A program made the translations under genes and the position numbers. DNA of 64,000 bases, taken from Bacillota bacterium (GTDB lineage: Bacteria; Bacillota; Clostridia; Christensenellales; UMGS416). Where the stretch lies: positions 62,001-126,000 of the forward strand of contig JAEYPH010000086.1 in NCBI GenBank assembly GCA_023410875.1. Reading direction: 5' to 3'. The stretch's first letter is position 1. Every line of letters begins with the position of its first letter. The notes beneath the pieces were generated by a model. That model saw only the letters and a list, made by a program, of their open reading frames with translations. It did no database searches and was not told where the DNA came from. Positions 35,761 to 44,901 of the stretch are shown in pieces.

Positions 35761-37248
35761 ATGAGAGAAGCCGTCATTCGCATCCATTCCGAGGACAATG
35801 TGGCCGTAGCCGTGGAAGGCCTTAAGGCCGGCCAGCGGCTCCATGTGTCCCACGCCGCCTATACGGCCAAGCAGGACATCCCTGCGGGGCACAAGGTGGC
35901 CCTGGCCGACATCCCCGCCGGGGAACCGGTCGTCAAATACGGATATACCATCGGATGGGCCAGCGCGGACATCCGCCGCGGCTGCTGGGTGCACTCGGCA
36001 AACCTGGAAACGGCACTGGACGGGATGCGCGACTGGCAATACGCGCCTACGCCGACGGTGCGGCCAGCGCCCACGGAAGCCACATTCCAGGGCTATGCCC
36101 GCAGCAACGGCGACGTGGGCATCCGCAACGAAATCTGGATTGTGAACACGGTGGGCTGCGTGAACAAGACCGCTGAGCGCATCGCGGCGGCGGCCCATGG
36201 CAGCCGTGACGCAGGCGTGGACGGCGTTTACAGCTTCCCCCACCCCTTCGGCTGCTCTCAGCTGGGCGACGACCTGCTCAACACGCAGAAGATACTGGCC
36301 GGGCTTGTGAACCACCCCAACGCCGCGGCGGTTCTGGTGCTGGGCCTGGGCTGCGAAAACAACTACATCGGCGCTTTCCGCAAGGCCATCGGCCCCTGTG
36401 ACCCGGACAGGGTGCTCTTCCTGAACGCCCAGGATGCGGAGGATGAAGTGGAAGCCGGCCTGGACAACATCCGTCGGCTGAGCAGCTATGTCGCGCAATT
36501 CCGCCGCAGCGCCCAGCCCCTGGGCAAGCTGAAGGTCGGCCTGAAATGCGGCGGCTCCGACGCTTTTTCCGGCATCACAGCCAACCCGCTGCTGGGCAGG
36601 TTCTCCGATTGGCTGGCGGCCGCGGGCGGCACGGTGCTCATGAGCGAAGTGCCGGAGATGTTCGGCGCGGAGCAGGCGCTGCTCAACCGCTGTGCCGACC
36701 GGGGCGTGTTCGACCGCGCCGTCGCGATGATCGAAGGGTTCCAGCAATATTACCAGGCCCACGGCCAGCCGATCTATGAGAACCCCTCCCCCGGCAACAA
36801 GGACGGCGGCATCACGACGCTGGAGGAGAAGTCTCTGGGCTGCGTACAAAAAGGCGGCCAGGCCATCATAACCGACGTGCTGGCCTATGGGCAGAGGGCT
36901 GCGCTGCCGGGGCTGAACCTCGTGAGCGGACCGGGCAACGACATGGTGGCCTGCACGGCGCTGGCGGCGGCGGGCGCGCAGGTGGTGCTGTTTACCACGG
37001 GCCGGGGCACGCCGCTGGGCGGCCCGGTGCCCACGGTCAAGGTGTCCACCAACAGCGCGATCTTCCGGCGTAAGCCCCACTGGATGGATTTTGACGCCGG
37101 ACGCCTGCTGAGCGGCGGCTCCGCCGACAGCCTGTGCGCGCAGCTTACGGACCTGGTGCTGCGCGTGGCCCAGGGGCAGGCGCTGGCCAGGAACGAGGAC
37201 AATGGGTATCGGGAGATTGGGATATTCAAGGACGGCGTCTTTCTATAA
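35761..37248 (+). CDS. uxaA: Altronate dehydratase (UxaA family)
   Basis: This 495-residue enzyme has an N-terminal SAF domain (about 1-90) and a C-terminal catalytic domain beginning FQGYARSNGDVGIRNEIW, as in the altronate/galactarate dehydratases. It dehydrates D-altronate to 2-keto-3-deoxygluconate in galacturonate breakdown. The length matches the family. AGGA lies 8 bases upstream of the ATG at 35761. No other uronate gene is adjacent, so altronate itself is inferred, and another sugar acid is possible. Confidence 0.85.
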   Translation: MREAVIRIHSEDNVAVAVEGLKAGQRLHVSHAAYTAKQDIPAGHKVALADIPAGEPVVKYGYTIGWASADIRRGCWVHSANLETALDGMRDWQYAPTPTVRPAPTEATFQGYARSNGDVGIRNEIWIVNTVGCVNKTAERIAAAAHGSRDAGVDGVYSFPHPFGCSQLGDDLLNTQKILAGLVNHPNAAAVLVLGLGCENNYIGAFRKAIGPCDPDRVLFLNAQDAEDEVEAGLDNIRRLSSYVAQFRRSAQPLGKLKVGLKCGGSDAFSGITANPLLGRFSDWLAAAGGTVLMSEVPEMFGAEQALLNRCADRGVFDRAVAMIEGFQQYYQAHGQPIYENPSPGNKDGGITTLEEKSLGCVQKGGQAIITDVLAYGQRAALPGLNLVSGPGNDMVACTALAAAGAQVVLFTTGRGTPLGGPVPTVKVSTNSAIFRRKPHWMDFDAGRLLSGGSADSLCAQLTDLVLRVAQGQALARNEDNGYREIGIFKDGVFL

Positions 37249-37284
37249 GCACAGGAACAACAATCGGGTAGCGGAGGATACAGT

Positions 37285-38409
37285 ATGAAGATTTCAAAAA
37301 AGGATGCGTTGAGTTGGTTCGAATTCTTTTCGAACTTGCCAGCCGAAGAGGAAATCATGACAAAACAGCAAGAGATCGTTTACGCGACTTTTGCGCAAAT
37401 TGAGGCAGCGGTTGATCATCGAAACGGTGCGCTCATGGCACAAATCAGAGGCTTGAAGACCCTGGAGGGGAGAACGCTCTTCGTGGGAAAAGAAAGCAAA
37501 TTCCCTCAAGGATGCCGCTCCTGCCTGCTGGGAACCGGTTTGAGCGCCATCAGGAAAACGAACAAGTGCAACCTGGACTGTAAGTTCTGTTATAACTACG
37601 GGGAGCTGGAGGACATTGCTCCGGTTGGCGAAGGCATGTGGGAAATCGGAGGCACAAAGTTCTACGAGAAGGATATCGATTTGCTTCTCTCCATCCAGCA
37701 GAAACCCACCGGCATTTCCTACGTTTATCTGGAACCGTTCATGGAAATCGAAAAATACTACCCGGTTATACGGAAATTCAGCGCCGCACGGGTTCATCAG
37801 CATCTGTATACCAACGGCACCCTGGCTACGGAAGAAACCTTGAAAGCCTTGGGGGAAGCGGGCCTGGATGAGATCCGTTTCAACCTGGGCGCCTCCCATT
37901 GTGCAGACAAGGTGATTCGGAATATTGGCATAGCGAAGAAATACATCAAAAATGTGGGGATCGAAACGCCAATGACTCCCGAATTTTTCCTGCAGTTTAT
38001 GAAAAAGAAGAAAGCGATCCTGGAGACCAAACTCGATTTTATCAATTGCGCGGAACTGCATTTGAATCAGAACAACATCGGCAATTACAGCGGCGAAAAC
38101 ATGTACATCTCCAGGCACGGCTATATTTCTCCCATTTGGAGCAGAGAACTGACGCTGAAGTTTATGAAAATAGCCGATGAAGAAAACTGGGATTTGGCGG
38201 TTCATGATTGCTCGAACGACACCAAATTCGCCCGAGGCCTGAATTTAAGCAGCAAGGAGGGCCGGTGCTTCGGGTCCAGCGACTATGCCTGTGAGTTCTC
38301 CAGAATACCCTTCGAAGTGTTTTTGCCGATCCTGCGAGATGACAATTTCAAATTCCTAAGCGAAGAAGAATTGCCTGACGGCTATCAAGCCGGGCAGTTG
38401 GTTTTGTAA
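37285..38409 (+). CDS. Radical SAM protein of unknown substrate
   Basis: This 374-residue protein has the radical-SAM cluster motif C-x3-C-x2-C (Cys95, Cys99, Cys102, in CNLDCKFC), an earlier CRSC pair (Cys77, Cys80) and a further cysteine-rich tail (DCSNDT, GRCFGSSDYACEF), so it may carry an auxiliary cluster. It starts at 37285 after GCGGAGG. It follows uxaA by 36 bases but shares no evident function with it. The reaction is unknown. Confidence 0.82.
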   Translation: MKISKKDALSWFEFFSNLPAEEEIMTKQQEIVYATFAQIEAAVDHRNGALMAQIRGLKTLEGRTLFVGKESKFPQGCRSCLLGTGLSAIRKTNKCNLDCKFCYNYGELEDIAPVGEGMWEIGGTKFYEKDIDLLLSIQQKPTGISYVYLEPFMEIEKYYPVIRKFSAARVHQHLYTNGTLATEETLKALGEAGLDEIRFNLGASHCADKVIRNIGIAKKYIKNVGIETPMTPEFFLQFMKKKKAILETKLDFINCAELHLNQNNIGNYSGENMYISRHGYISPIWSRELTLKFMKIADEENWDLAVHDCSNDTKFARGLNLSSKEGRCFGSSDYACEFSRIPFEVFLPILRDDNFKFLSEEELPDGYQAGQLVL

Positions 38410-38418
38410 AGAACACCC

Positions 38419-38964
38419 CTACACCCGATCCAGCTTCCCTGTCTCAGGATCGATTAAAAAACCGTAAACCTGCACGTCCGGCGGCATCAATGGGTGGGTC
38501 CGTATTTGCTCAACCGTAGTTTGGACCGATTCCCCGACGCTGTCAAACCCTTTGAGCCACGCGTGGAGATCGACACCGCAGGCGCCAATGACATCCATTC
38601 TCTCCGGGGGGATGCCCCGCTGCCGGATTTTCGCAAGAAGCCGCTGCGGCTCCAGGCCTTGCATGCCGCAGTCATGGTGGCCGATCACGAGGATGTCGGT
38701 TACGCCCAACTCATATACGGCGACCAGCAGGCTGCGCATGACGCTGCCGAAGGGGTGGCTGACAACAGCGCCGGCATTCTTGATCAGCTTGACCTCGCCG
38801 TTTTTCAACCCCAGCGCGGCGGGCAGCAGCTCCGTCAGGCGGGTATCCATGCAAGACAGGATCGCGGCCCGTTTGGATGGGAACTTGGTCGTTTGATACC
38901 GATCGGCAAGATGGTTCTGCACAAAGGCCCGGTTGTGCGCAAGGATGGAGTCAACATACGTCAT
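38419..38964 (-). CDS. Beta-class carbonic anhydrase
   Basis: This 181-residue enzyme interconverts CO2 and bicarbonate. The zinc ligands and the Asp-Arg dyad are clear: Cys38, Asp40 and Arg42 in SCMDTRL, and His96 and Cys99 in GHHDCG. The start at 38964 follows AGGGAGG. The length is typical of the short (type II) beta class. It converges on the radical SAM gene with only 9 bases between stops. Confidence 0.9.
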   Translation of the reverse strand: MTYVDSILAHNRAFVQNHLADRYQTTKFPSKRAAILSCMDTRLTELLPAALGLKNGEVKLIKNAGAVVSHPFGSVMRSLLVAVYELGVTDILVIGHHDCGMQGLEPQRLLAKIRQRGIPPERMDVIGACGVDLHAWLKGFDSVGESVQTTVEQIRTHPLMPPDVQVYGFLIDPETGKLDRV

Positions 38965-39055
38965 GGCATTCCCTCCTGCCCTTGTGCGTCTAACCGCCGG
39001 TGGCTCCTGCCGGGCAGGCCCACGCCCGGCAAAGCGAGCCGCCGGCGGCTGCAAG

Positions 39056-39157
39056 TCATTTGGAAGTGTCTCCGCTTTTCTTTTTGGGCTGGTGCGACTT
39101 GTGCTTGGCGTTGCCCGGCGTGGCCGGAAGAAGCTTTTCGGTCTCCGTCTTTTTCAT
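39056..39157 (-). CDS. Very small basic protein, 33 residues
   Basis: An ATG at 39157, 8 bases after AAAGGAG, opens a 33-codon frame ending TGA at 39056. The product is Lys-rich (MKKTETEKLLPATP, then GNAKHKSHQPKKKSGD). The strong ribosome binding site and biased composition favour a real gene. It resembles small spore or nucleic-acid-binding peptides in composition only; no family is assigned. Confidence 0.55.
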   Translation of the reverse strand: MKKTETEKLLPATPGNAKHKSHQPKKKSGDTSK

Positions 39158-39259
39158 GGTAATACTCCTTTGAAAAGTCTTACCGCTATTTTCTGGAAAC
39201 CGCCCGCGCGTTATGCACGCCAGCAGCATTTCATGGAAGCGCCGGGGTCCGTTCCTCGG

Positions 39260-40417
39260 TCAGATCGCTCCGTACACGACGCTTCTGACCCTGGGCAGGT
39301 GGTACACCTCCTGGTTGGGCAGCATCTGCTGCGCGTAGACGATGGACAGCTGCTCCTTGGGGTCGATATACACGATCGTGCCGGCCAACCCCATCCAGCC
39401 GAACTCGCCAGGCGTGGAACTGCTGCCGCCGGCCGCCGGGTCGGTCAGAACGCGCACGCCCAGCCCGTAGCCGTAGCCGGCCAATTGGACCCAATTGTAG
39501 TCGGCCATCTGCTGGGCGGACAGGTGGTTGCTGGCCATCAGGCGGACCGTGTGCGGGCTTAAGAGCCGCACGTCGCCGGCCCCAGCCATGGCCTGGGCGA
39601 AGCGCTGATAATCGCCCAGCGTGGACAGCAGCCCGCCGCCGCCGCTCTCGAAGGCCGCGCCGGGCTGGTAGCCGTCGTCCATGCCGGTGTTCTTCGTAAG
39701 CTTCCCGTCGTCGGCGCGGTCATACATGCAGCACAGGCGGTCCCGCTTGCCCTGGGCGATGTGGAAGGACGTGTCCGCCATGCCCAGCGGTGCAAAGATC
39801 TCGTCCTGCAGGAACTGCCCAAAGCGCTTGCCAGATACCGTCTCCACGAAAGCGCCCAGGATGTCATGGCTGAAGCCGTACAGCCAGCGAGTACCGGGGT
39901 CGAAGGCCAGCGGCACCGTGGCCAGCGCCCGGGTGAAGTCCCGGAGCGTCCACTGCTTGTCCGGCTCCGCCTTTTCCTGCGCCTCCAGCTCCCTGGCCAG
40001 CCGGCGCCCGGTCTCGTTGTCCTCGCCGGGATAGGGATAGCCCGAGGACATCGTGAACAGGTCCCGCACGCGGATCGGACCCGCTGCGGGCGAGGTGGAG
40101 ATCGAACCGTTGGGCGAGTGGCGGAAGACTTGCATGTCCCTGAACTCCGGCAGGTACTCGTGCAGCGGGTCGTTGAGCGCGAACAGGCCCCGCTCGTACA
40201 GCATCAGCGCCGACGTGCATGTGATGACCTTGCTCATGGAGTAGATGCGATAGATCGTGTCCGGCGCGATGGGCTTGCCGGCTTCCAGGTCGGCATACCC
40301 TTCGTAGGCTTCTGCCAGCGTTTGGCCGCCGCGCAGCACGCTGCACGCGCAGCCGGGCACGCCCTTTTGGATAAAGTCCTGCAGCATCGTGGTCAAGCGG
40401 TCTTTCAAAACAGACAT
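39260..40417 (-). CDS. Serine hydrolase of the beta-lactamase / class C penicillin-binding family
   Basis: This 385-residue protein has the nucleophile motif S-x-x-K as SMSK (Ser60-Lys63), a tyrosine motif region (WLYGFSHD near 200) and a GW-type third motif (EFGWMG near 352). There is no signal peptide, so it is probably a cytoplasmic esterase or peptidase rather than a cell-wall enzyme. The start at 40417 follows AGGAGG; 12 extra in-frame codons upstream are unlikely. The substrate is unknown. Confidence 0.85.
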   Translation of the reverse strand: MSVLKDRLTTMLQDFIQKGVPGCACSVLRGGQTLAEAYEGYADLEAGKPIAPDTIYRIYSMSKVITCTSALMLYERGLFALNDPLHEYLPEFRDMQVFRHSPNGSISTSPAAGPIRVRDLFTMSSGYPYPGEDNETGRRLARELEAQEKAEPDKQWTLRDFTRALATVPLAFDPGTRWLYGFSHDILGAFVETVSGKRFGQFLQDEIFAPLGMADTSFHIAQGKRDRLCCMYDRADDGKLTKNTGMDDGYQPGAAFESGGGGLLSTLGDYQRFAQAMAGAGDVRLLSPHTVRLMASNHLSAQQMADYNWVQLAGYGYGLGVRVLTDPAAGGSSSTPGEFGWMGLAGTIVYIDPKEQLSIVYAQQMLPNQEVYHLPRVRSVVYGAI

Positions 40418-40588
40418 GGCGGACCTCCTATGCAAATGATGTTTGGAATGCACTTATCTATGATTATAACATGAAACCTTGTTGTTGGCTTGCTCTCGGC
40501 GGCGCATTGCAGCCGCTCACATATGAACAAAACGCATATGCAACGTGTAAAAAAGCTGTAAAAGAACCATTCACATAGCCCGATCTTG

Positions 40589-40617
40589 TTGTGCAGATCG
40601 GCGTTCTGGGCTAGAAT
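40589..40617 (+). promoter_or_regulatory. Promoter of the NlpC/P60 gene
   Basis: TTGTGC (40589-40594) and TAGAAT (40612-40617) are separated by 17 bases and lie 35 bases before the start codon. Confidence 0.6.
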
Positions 40618-40652
40618 AAACTGTCCTCTGCGGCTGCGGCCACGGCGGGCGC

Positions 40653-42455
40653 ATGCGAATGAAGAGATTCTGGATGAATAAAAACCGGCCGACCGGCCAC
40701 ACATACGGCGCGCAGCGCCAGTACCGATCCCGTGCGTCCTCGATGCGCACGGGCATATCCGCGCAGGCCCAGGGCCCCGCCCGCCTCCCCCTCCGCCTGA
40801 GCGCCAGGGCCCTTTCCGCCTGGCTGCTGCGGCGCTTCGGGCCGCTGACCGGCCGCAAGCTCCTGCTGGCGGGCATCGTGGCGCTGGTGTGCATCGGCTT
40901 GCCGGTGACGCTGGTCGTGAACGCGGCGGCGCAATCCAGAACCATGGCGCTGCAAGGCGCACCCACGGCCCCCGCCGCCGGCAGCGAGACGCCCGGCTCC
41001 GAACAATCGGGTTCCGCCGGCGCGGTGTCGCCGTCACAGGAACCATCCGGCAGCGATGCCTCCACCTCCGAATCGCCGGCTGCGCAAGATACGCCGGAAC
41101 CCGAGACCACGCCCGAACCCACGCCCACGCCGCCGCCCGATCCGTCCGAAACCATCCTCCGCATCGGCGTAACCGCGCCGGTGGTTGTCGAGATACAGGA
41201 ACGCTTGATGGACCTGGGCTATATGGATGAGGATGAGCCCACCGAGTATTACGGCCCGGTCACCAGCGCCGCGGTGTCGCTGTTCCAGCGCCAGCATGAG
41301 CTGACGGTGGATGGCTCTCTGGGCCCGGAGACCTACGAGCTGTTAAAGAGCGACGAGGCCCGCAAGTACGCGCTGATGGAAGGCATCAACGGCAACGATG
41401 TGCGCGAGCTGCAGGAGCGCCTGCGCCAGCTGGGGTATATGGACGAAGCCACCGGCCGTTTCGGCGAGCAGACGACCAAGGCCGTCAAGAAATTCCAGAA
41501 ATACAACGGCCTGACCGAGGACGGCAAGGTCGGCAATAAGACCTTCGACCTGCTCTATAGCGACAATGTGAAGCCGCATTTCCTGAAATACGGCGAGCAG
41601 AGCGACAAGGTGAAGACCTACCAGAAGCGTCTGAACAGCCTGGGTTACCTGATATCCGCGCCCGACGGCAAGTACGGGCAGGACACCGTGGCCGCCGTGA
41701 AGCGCTTTCAGGAGATCAACGGCCTGACCAGCGACGGCTTTTTGGGCCCCGGCACTGTGCAGCTGCTGATGTCCAACAAGGCCCACGTGAACGCGCTGGT
41801 GCTGGGCATGCAGGGCAAGGACGTGGAGGGCGTACAGAAGCGCCTCAAAACGCTGGGCTACATGAGCCACGTGACCGGTTACTTCGGTTCCGAGACCGAG
41901 AACGCCGTGGAGGCCTTCCAGAAGCGCAACAGCCTGACCGTGGACGGCACAGTGGGCAAGCAGACGATGACCAGGCTGACATCCGACGACGCCAAGAAAG
42001 CGGGCTCCGGCAGCAGCGGCGGCAGCGGCGGCAGCGGTGGTAGTGGCGGAAGCGGGGGCAGTGGCGGTAGCGGTTCCACCAACAAGAAGGGTGTGGAAAA
42101 GCTGATCTCCGTGGCGCAGGGCAAGCTGGGCAAGCCCTATGTGTGGGGCGCGAAAGGCCCCAACGCCTTTGATTGCTCCGGCTTTGTCTACTATTGCCTC
42201 AACCAGTCGGGCGTCAAACAGGGATATATGACCTCCGGCGGCTGGGCGGCCTCCGGCAGATTCCAGAGGATCAAGAGCGTCAGCAGCCTCAAGCGCGGCG
42301 ACATTCTGGTCTTCCGCGGCCACGTAGGCATCTATCTGGGCAACGGCAGCATGATCGACGCCTCGTCCTCCCACGGGAAGGTCGTCAAGCGCAGCGGCAT
42401 CTGGAACGGGTCCTATTGGAAAAAAGTGTTCGTCTGCGGGTTCCGCGTTTACTGA
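40653..42455 (+). CDS. Cell-wall hydrolase: four peptidoglycan-binding modules plus NlpC/P60
   Basis: This 600-residue protein has a long basic N-terminal cytoplasmic tail, one membrane anchor (about 70-92), a Ser/Pro/Thr stalk, four PG_binding_1 modules (about 170-450; repeated VQKRLKTLGYM pattern), a Gly-Ser linker, and a C-terminal NlpC/P60 endopeptidase. The catalytic Cys508 (FDCSGF) and His557 (GHVGIY) are present. It should cut peptide stems in the wall or spore cortex while anchored in the membrane. The ribosome binding site is weak; ATG at 40653 or 40659 could be used. Confidence 0.87.
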   Translation: MRMKRFWMNKNRPTGHTYGAQRQYRSRASSMRTGISAQAQGPARLPLRLSARALSAWLLRRFGPLTGRKLLLAGIVALVCIGLPVTLVVNAAAQSRTMALQGAPTAPAAGSETPGSEQSGSAGAVSPSQEPSGSDASTSESPAAQDTPEPETTPEPTPTPPPDPSETILRIGVTAPVVVEIQERLMDLGYMDEDEPTEYYGPVTSAAVSLFQRQHELTVDGSLGPETYELLKSDEARKYALMEGINGNDVRELQERLRQLGYMDEATGRFGEQTTKAVKKFQKYNGLTEDGKVGNKTFDLLYSDNVKPHFLKYGEQSDKVKTYQKRLNSLGYLISAPDGKYGQDTVAAVKRFQEINGLTSDGFLGPGTVQLLMSNKAHVNALVLGMQGKDVEGVQKRLKTLGYMSHVTGYFGSETENAVEAFQKRNSLTVDGTVGKQTMTRLTSDDAKKAGSGSSGGSGGSGGSGGSGGSGGSGSTNKKGVEKLISVAQGKLGKPYVWGAKGPNAFDCSGFVYYCLNQSGVKQGYMTSGGWAASGRFQRIKSVSSLKRGDILVFRGHVGIYLGNGSMIDASSSHGKVVKRSGIWNGSYWKKVFVCGFRVY

Positions 42456-42481
42456 GACCCGCCCGGCACATGGCCATTTGT

Positions 42482-42550
42482 GCAACTTACTGGGCCTGAG
42501 CGCAACTTACCCGCCCATTGCTTGTACGGCCTGAAAAGCTGAACTATACT
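42482..42550 (+). promoter_or_regulatory. Promoter with LytTR-type direct repeats
   Basis: Two identical 9-mers GCAACTTAC (42482-42490 and 42502-42510) are spaced 20 bases apart. They are followed by TTGTAC (42522-42527) and TATACT (42545-42550) with a 17-base spacer. The repeat geometry matches sites of LytTR-type regulators, and such a regulator is encoded just downstream. Confidence 0.6.
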
Positions 42551-42581
42551 GCTCTCGACATCAACGAAAGGGAGTACGTAT

Positions 42582-43889
42582 ATGCTTGGTTTTGTCACAT
42601 TGTTCCTGGCCCTTGGCACACAGATCGGTTTGCTGATCTACCGTTTGATCACAAAGAACCGCCAGACCCGCGCGCTGCACCTGCTGCGCATCGGAGCCTT
42701 TGGCGCTTTTTCCATCCTTTTGCTGGCCGGCGTCTATTGGTGGGGGTTCCGCTGGTTGGGGTTGTTCGCCTTGCTGGGCATCTTGGCCGCCATCAGCGCG
42801 GTTTCTTTGCTCCGCCCTCGCGACGCCAAGTCAGAGAAGCCCTTCAAACGCCGGACTGCCGTGCTCCGCTGCATCAACGGCTGCGTCTTGCTTGCTTTCT
42901 GCATTCTTCCGGGCATGCTGTTCCCCCAGTCCCCGGCGCTCCAGCCCACCGGTGGTTATGATGTGGCATCCCACAGCGTGACCTATGTGGACGCCGCCCG
43001 CAAGGACCCCTTTTCGGCAGAGGGAGAGAACCGGAAGCTGACCGTGCAGCTCTGGTACCCCGCCAACGCAGACAGCACCGAGACTTACCCGCTGGTCGTG
43101 TTCTCCCACGGATCCTTCGGCTACCGCGGCAGCAACCGCTCCACCTTTGAAGACCTTGCCAGCAACGGGTATGTCGTGTGCAGCATCGATCACAGTTCCC
43201 ATTCCTTCTTTGCGCAGCACACGGATGGGGCCACCACGCTCGTCAACACCGAGTTCCTCAACGATGTGCTGCAGGCCACCAACGACGAATTCGATGCCCG
43301 GACGACCTACGAAAAGAGCCGGGAATGGCTGGAACTGCGCTGTGCGGACATGAACTACGTGCTGGACGAGATTCTGCGCAACGCCGACGGCAAGATTCCC
43401 CAGCCTGTGTATTCGTTGATCGATACCGGCAAGGTCGGCCTGTTCGGCCATTCGCTGGGCGGCGCAACAGCTGCGCAGTTGGGCAGGGAGCGCGAGGATG
43501 TGGACGCCGTCATCGTGGTGGATGGCACTATGCTGGGCGAGGAGATCGGCTTTGAAGACGGGCAGCTCGTGCGAAACCCCCAGCCCTACCCCGTGCCCCT
43601 GCTGAACCTGTACAACGAAAGCCATTATACCGAAGCGCAGCAACTGGGCACGGCCTACGACAACCTGTCCGCCAGCGCCCTGGCAAGCGAATCCTACGAT
43701 GTCATGATCAAAGGCTCGGGGCATCTGAACTTCACGGACCTGCCGCTCTTCTCCCCCGCGCTGGCCGGCATGCTGGGCACCGGCAGCGTGGACAGCCGCA
43801 CGTGCATCCAGACGATAAACCGGGTTACGCTGGACTTTTTCAACCACACGCTCAAGGGCGCGGACCTGCGCCTGGAACCGGCCTACTGA
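42582..43889 (+). CDS. Membrane-anchored alpha/beta hydrolase
   Basis: This 435-residue protein has about four N-terminal membrane helices (1-125) followed by an extracytoplasmic alpha/beta-hydrolase domain. The nucleophile elbow is GHSLGG (Ser291), with FSHGSFGYRG as the oxyanion region and GSGHLNF holding the likely catalytic His. It resembles the platelet-activating-factor-acetylhydrolase/dienelactone-hydrolase branch, so an esterase or lipase role is probable. AAAGGGAG precedes the ATG. It is preceded by LytTR-type repeats and followed by a LytTR gene, so the two are probably linked in regulation. Confidence 0.85.
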   Translation: MLGFVTLFLALGTQIGLLIYRLITKNRQTRALHLLRIGAFGAFSILLLAGVYWWGFRWLGLFALLGILAAISAVSLLRPRDAKSEKPFKRRTAVLRCINGCVLLAFCILPGMLFPQSPALQPTGGYDVASHSVTYVDAARKDPFSAEGENRKLTVQLWYPANADSTETYPLVVFSHGSFGYRGSNRSTFEDLASNGYVVCSIDHSSHSFFAQHTDGATTLVNTEFLNDVLQATNDEFDARTTYEKSREWLELRCADMNYVLDEILRNADGKIPQPVYSLIDTGKVGLFGHSLGGATAAQLGREREDVDAVIVVDGTMLGEEIGFEDGQLVRNPQPYPVPLLNLYNESHYTEAQQLGTAYDNLSASALASESYDVMIKGSGHLNFTDLPLFSPALAGMLGTGSVDSRTCIQTINRVTLDFFNHTLKGADLRLEPAY

Positions 43890-43924
43890 GGCAAACGAGA
43901 CTGGATGGCGCCGCCCAAGTACGC

Positions 43925-43930
43925 TATAAT
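43925..43930 (+). promoter_or_regulatory. -10 box of the LytTR gene
   Basis: A consensus TATAAT lies 47 bases before the chosen LytTR start. It argues against the longer frame starting at 43905. Confidence 0.45.
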
Positions 43931-43976
43931 GGGACGCGGAATACGCGAGGCAGTGCGCCGTGCGCTGCTTCGCCGG

Positions 43977-44435
43977 ATGGGTGATGCATTGAAGGTTGCT
44001 GTTCAGAAGATCGAAAGGGACAAGGATGAGCTGGTTGTCATCCAGTGCCATGAAGTGAACGATGACGTGAAGAGCATCGTTCACTTCGTAAAATCCGCCG
44101 GCGCCACGCTGGCAGGCTATATCGAGGAGCGGGCCAGCCAGATCGCGCTGCAGGACATCTTCTTTTTGGAAGCGGTGAACAACCGCGTGTTTGCCTACAC
44201 GATGAGCAAAGTATACGAGCTGAAATGCAAACTGTACGAGTTCGAATCCCAGTATGAGAGCAAGGGCTTCTTTCGCTGCTCCAAGTCCTTTGTGATCAAC
44301 CTGATGAAGGTGGACCACGTGCGGCCCATTCTGAACGGGCGGTTTTGCGCGACGATGTTCAACAAAGAGGAAGTCATCATATCCAGGCAGTATGTTCCGG
44401 AACTCAAAGAGCGATTGTTGGGGAAACGTCCATGA
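43977..44435 (+). CDS. LytTR-domain DNA-binding regulator
   Basis: This is a protein of about 152 residues with a short N-terminal region and a C-terminal LytTR domain (about 65-150; IFFLEAVNNRVFAYT and FRCSKSFVINLMKVDHV are typical). It has no receiver domain. The start is uncertain: ATG 43977, or TTG 43989 (giving MKVAVQKIERD, the usual family opening). It overlaps the next gene by 4 bases. LytTR proteins without receivers usually pair with a DUF3021 membrane protein that restrains them, as here. Confidence 0.82.
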   Translation: MGDALKVAVQKIERDKDELVVIQCHEVNDDVKSIVHFVKSAGATLAGYIEERASQIALQDIFFLEAVNNRVFAYTMSKVYELKCKLYEFESQYESKGFFRCSKSFVINLMKVDHVRPILNGRFCATMFNKEEVIISRQYVPELKERLLGKRP

Positions 44436-44860
44436 GCATCAAGGCCTTTTTGAAGAGCTGCGTCCAACGGTTCTTTATGATTACGACGCTGATCACGGCG
44501 GCCATTGGCATATTGGGGCTGAGCCTGGACCCGGCGGCCCGCATCGGTTATGACGCCTACTTCTCTCCGCTGATCTTCGGGGCCTTGAGCTTGCTGCCGT
44601 CCTTTGTCACCTATTCGCGCAAAGAACTGTCGCTGCGGCAGACGGTCATACGGAAGATCCTCTATGTGCTGCTGTTGGAAGGCCTGCTGATCGGCGTCGG
44701 GTTCTGGGCCGGCATCCTGCACGGCCCCGGCGACGCTTCGGCCTTCGCCCTGGCCGTGCTGCTCGTGTATCTGGCGGTCACGTGGCTGAGCTGGCGGCTG
44801 GACCGCAAGGAAGCCGCCGAGATCAACACAACGCTAAAGGCTTATCAGGGCAGAGATTAA
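44432..44860 (+). CDS. DUF3021-type membrane partner of the LytTR regulator
   Basis: This 142-residue protein has four predicted membrane helices and a charged C-terminal tail (DRKEAAEINTTLKAYQ). The ATGA overlap with the LytTR stop codon implies translational coupling. In such pairs the membrane protein is thought to bind and inhibit the regulator; that function is taken from the family and is not visible in the sequence. Confidence 0.8.
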   Translation: MSIKAFLKSCVQRFFMITTLITAAIGILGLSLDPAARIGYDAYFSPLIFGALSLLPSFVTYSRKELSLRQTVIRKILYVLLLEGLLIGVGFWAGILHGPGDASAFALAVLLVYLAVTWLSWRLDRKEAAEINTTLKAYQGRD

Positions 44861-44901
44861 GGGTTCCTTTTCACATTTCGCGCAAAAGCCCAGAAGATCA
44901 T

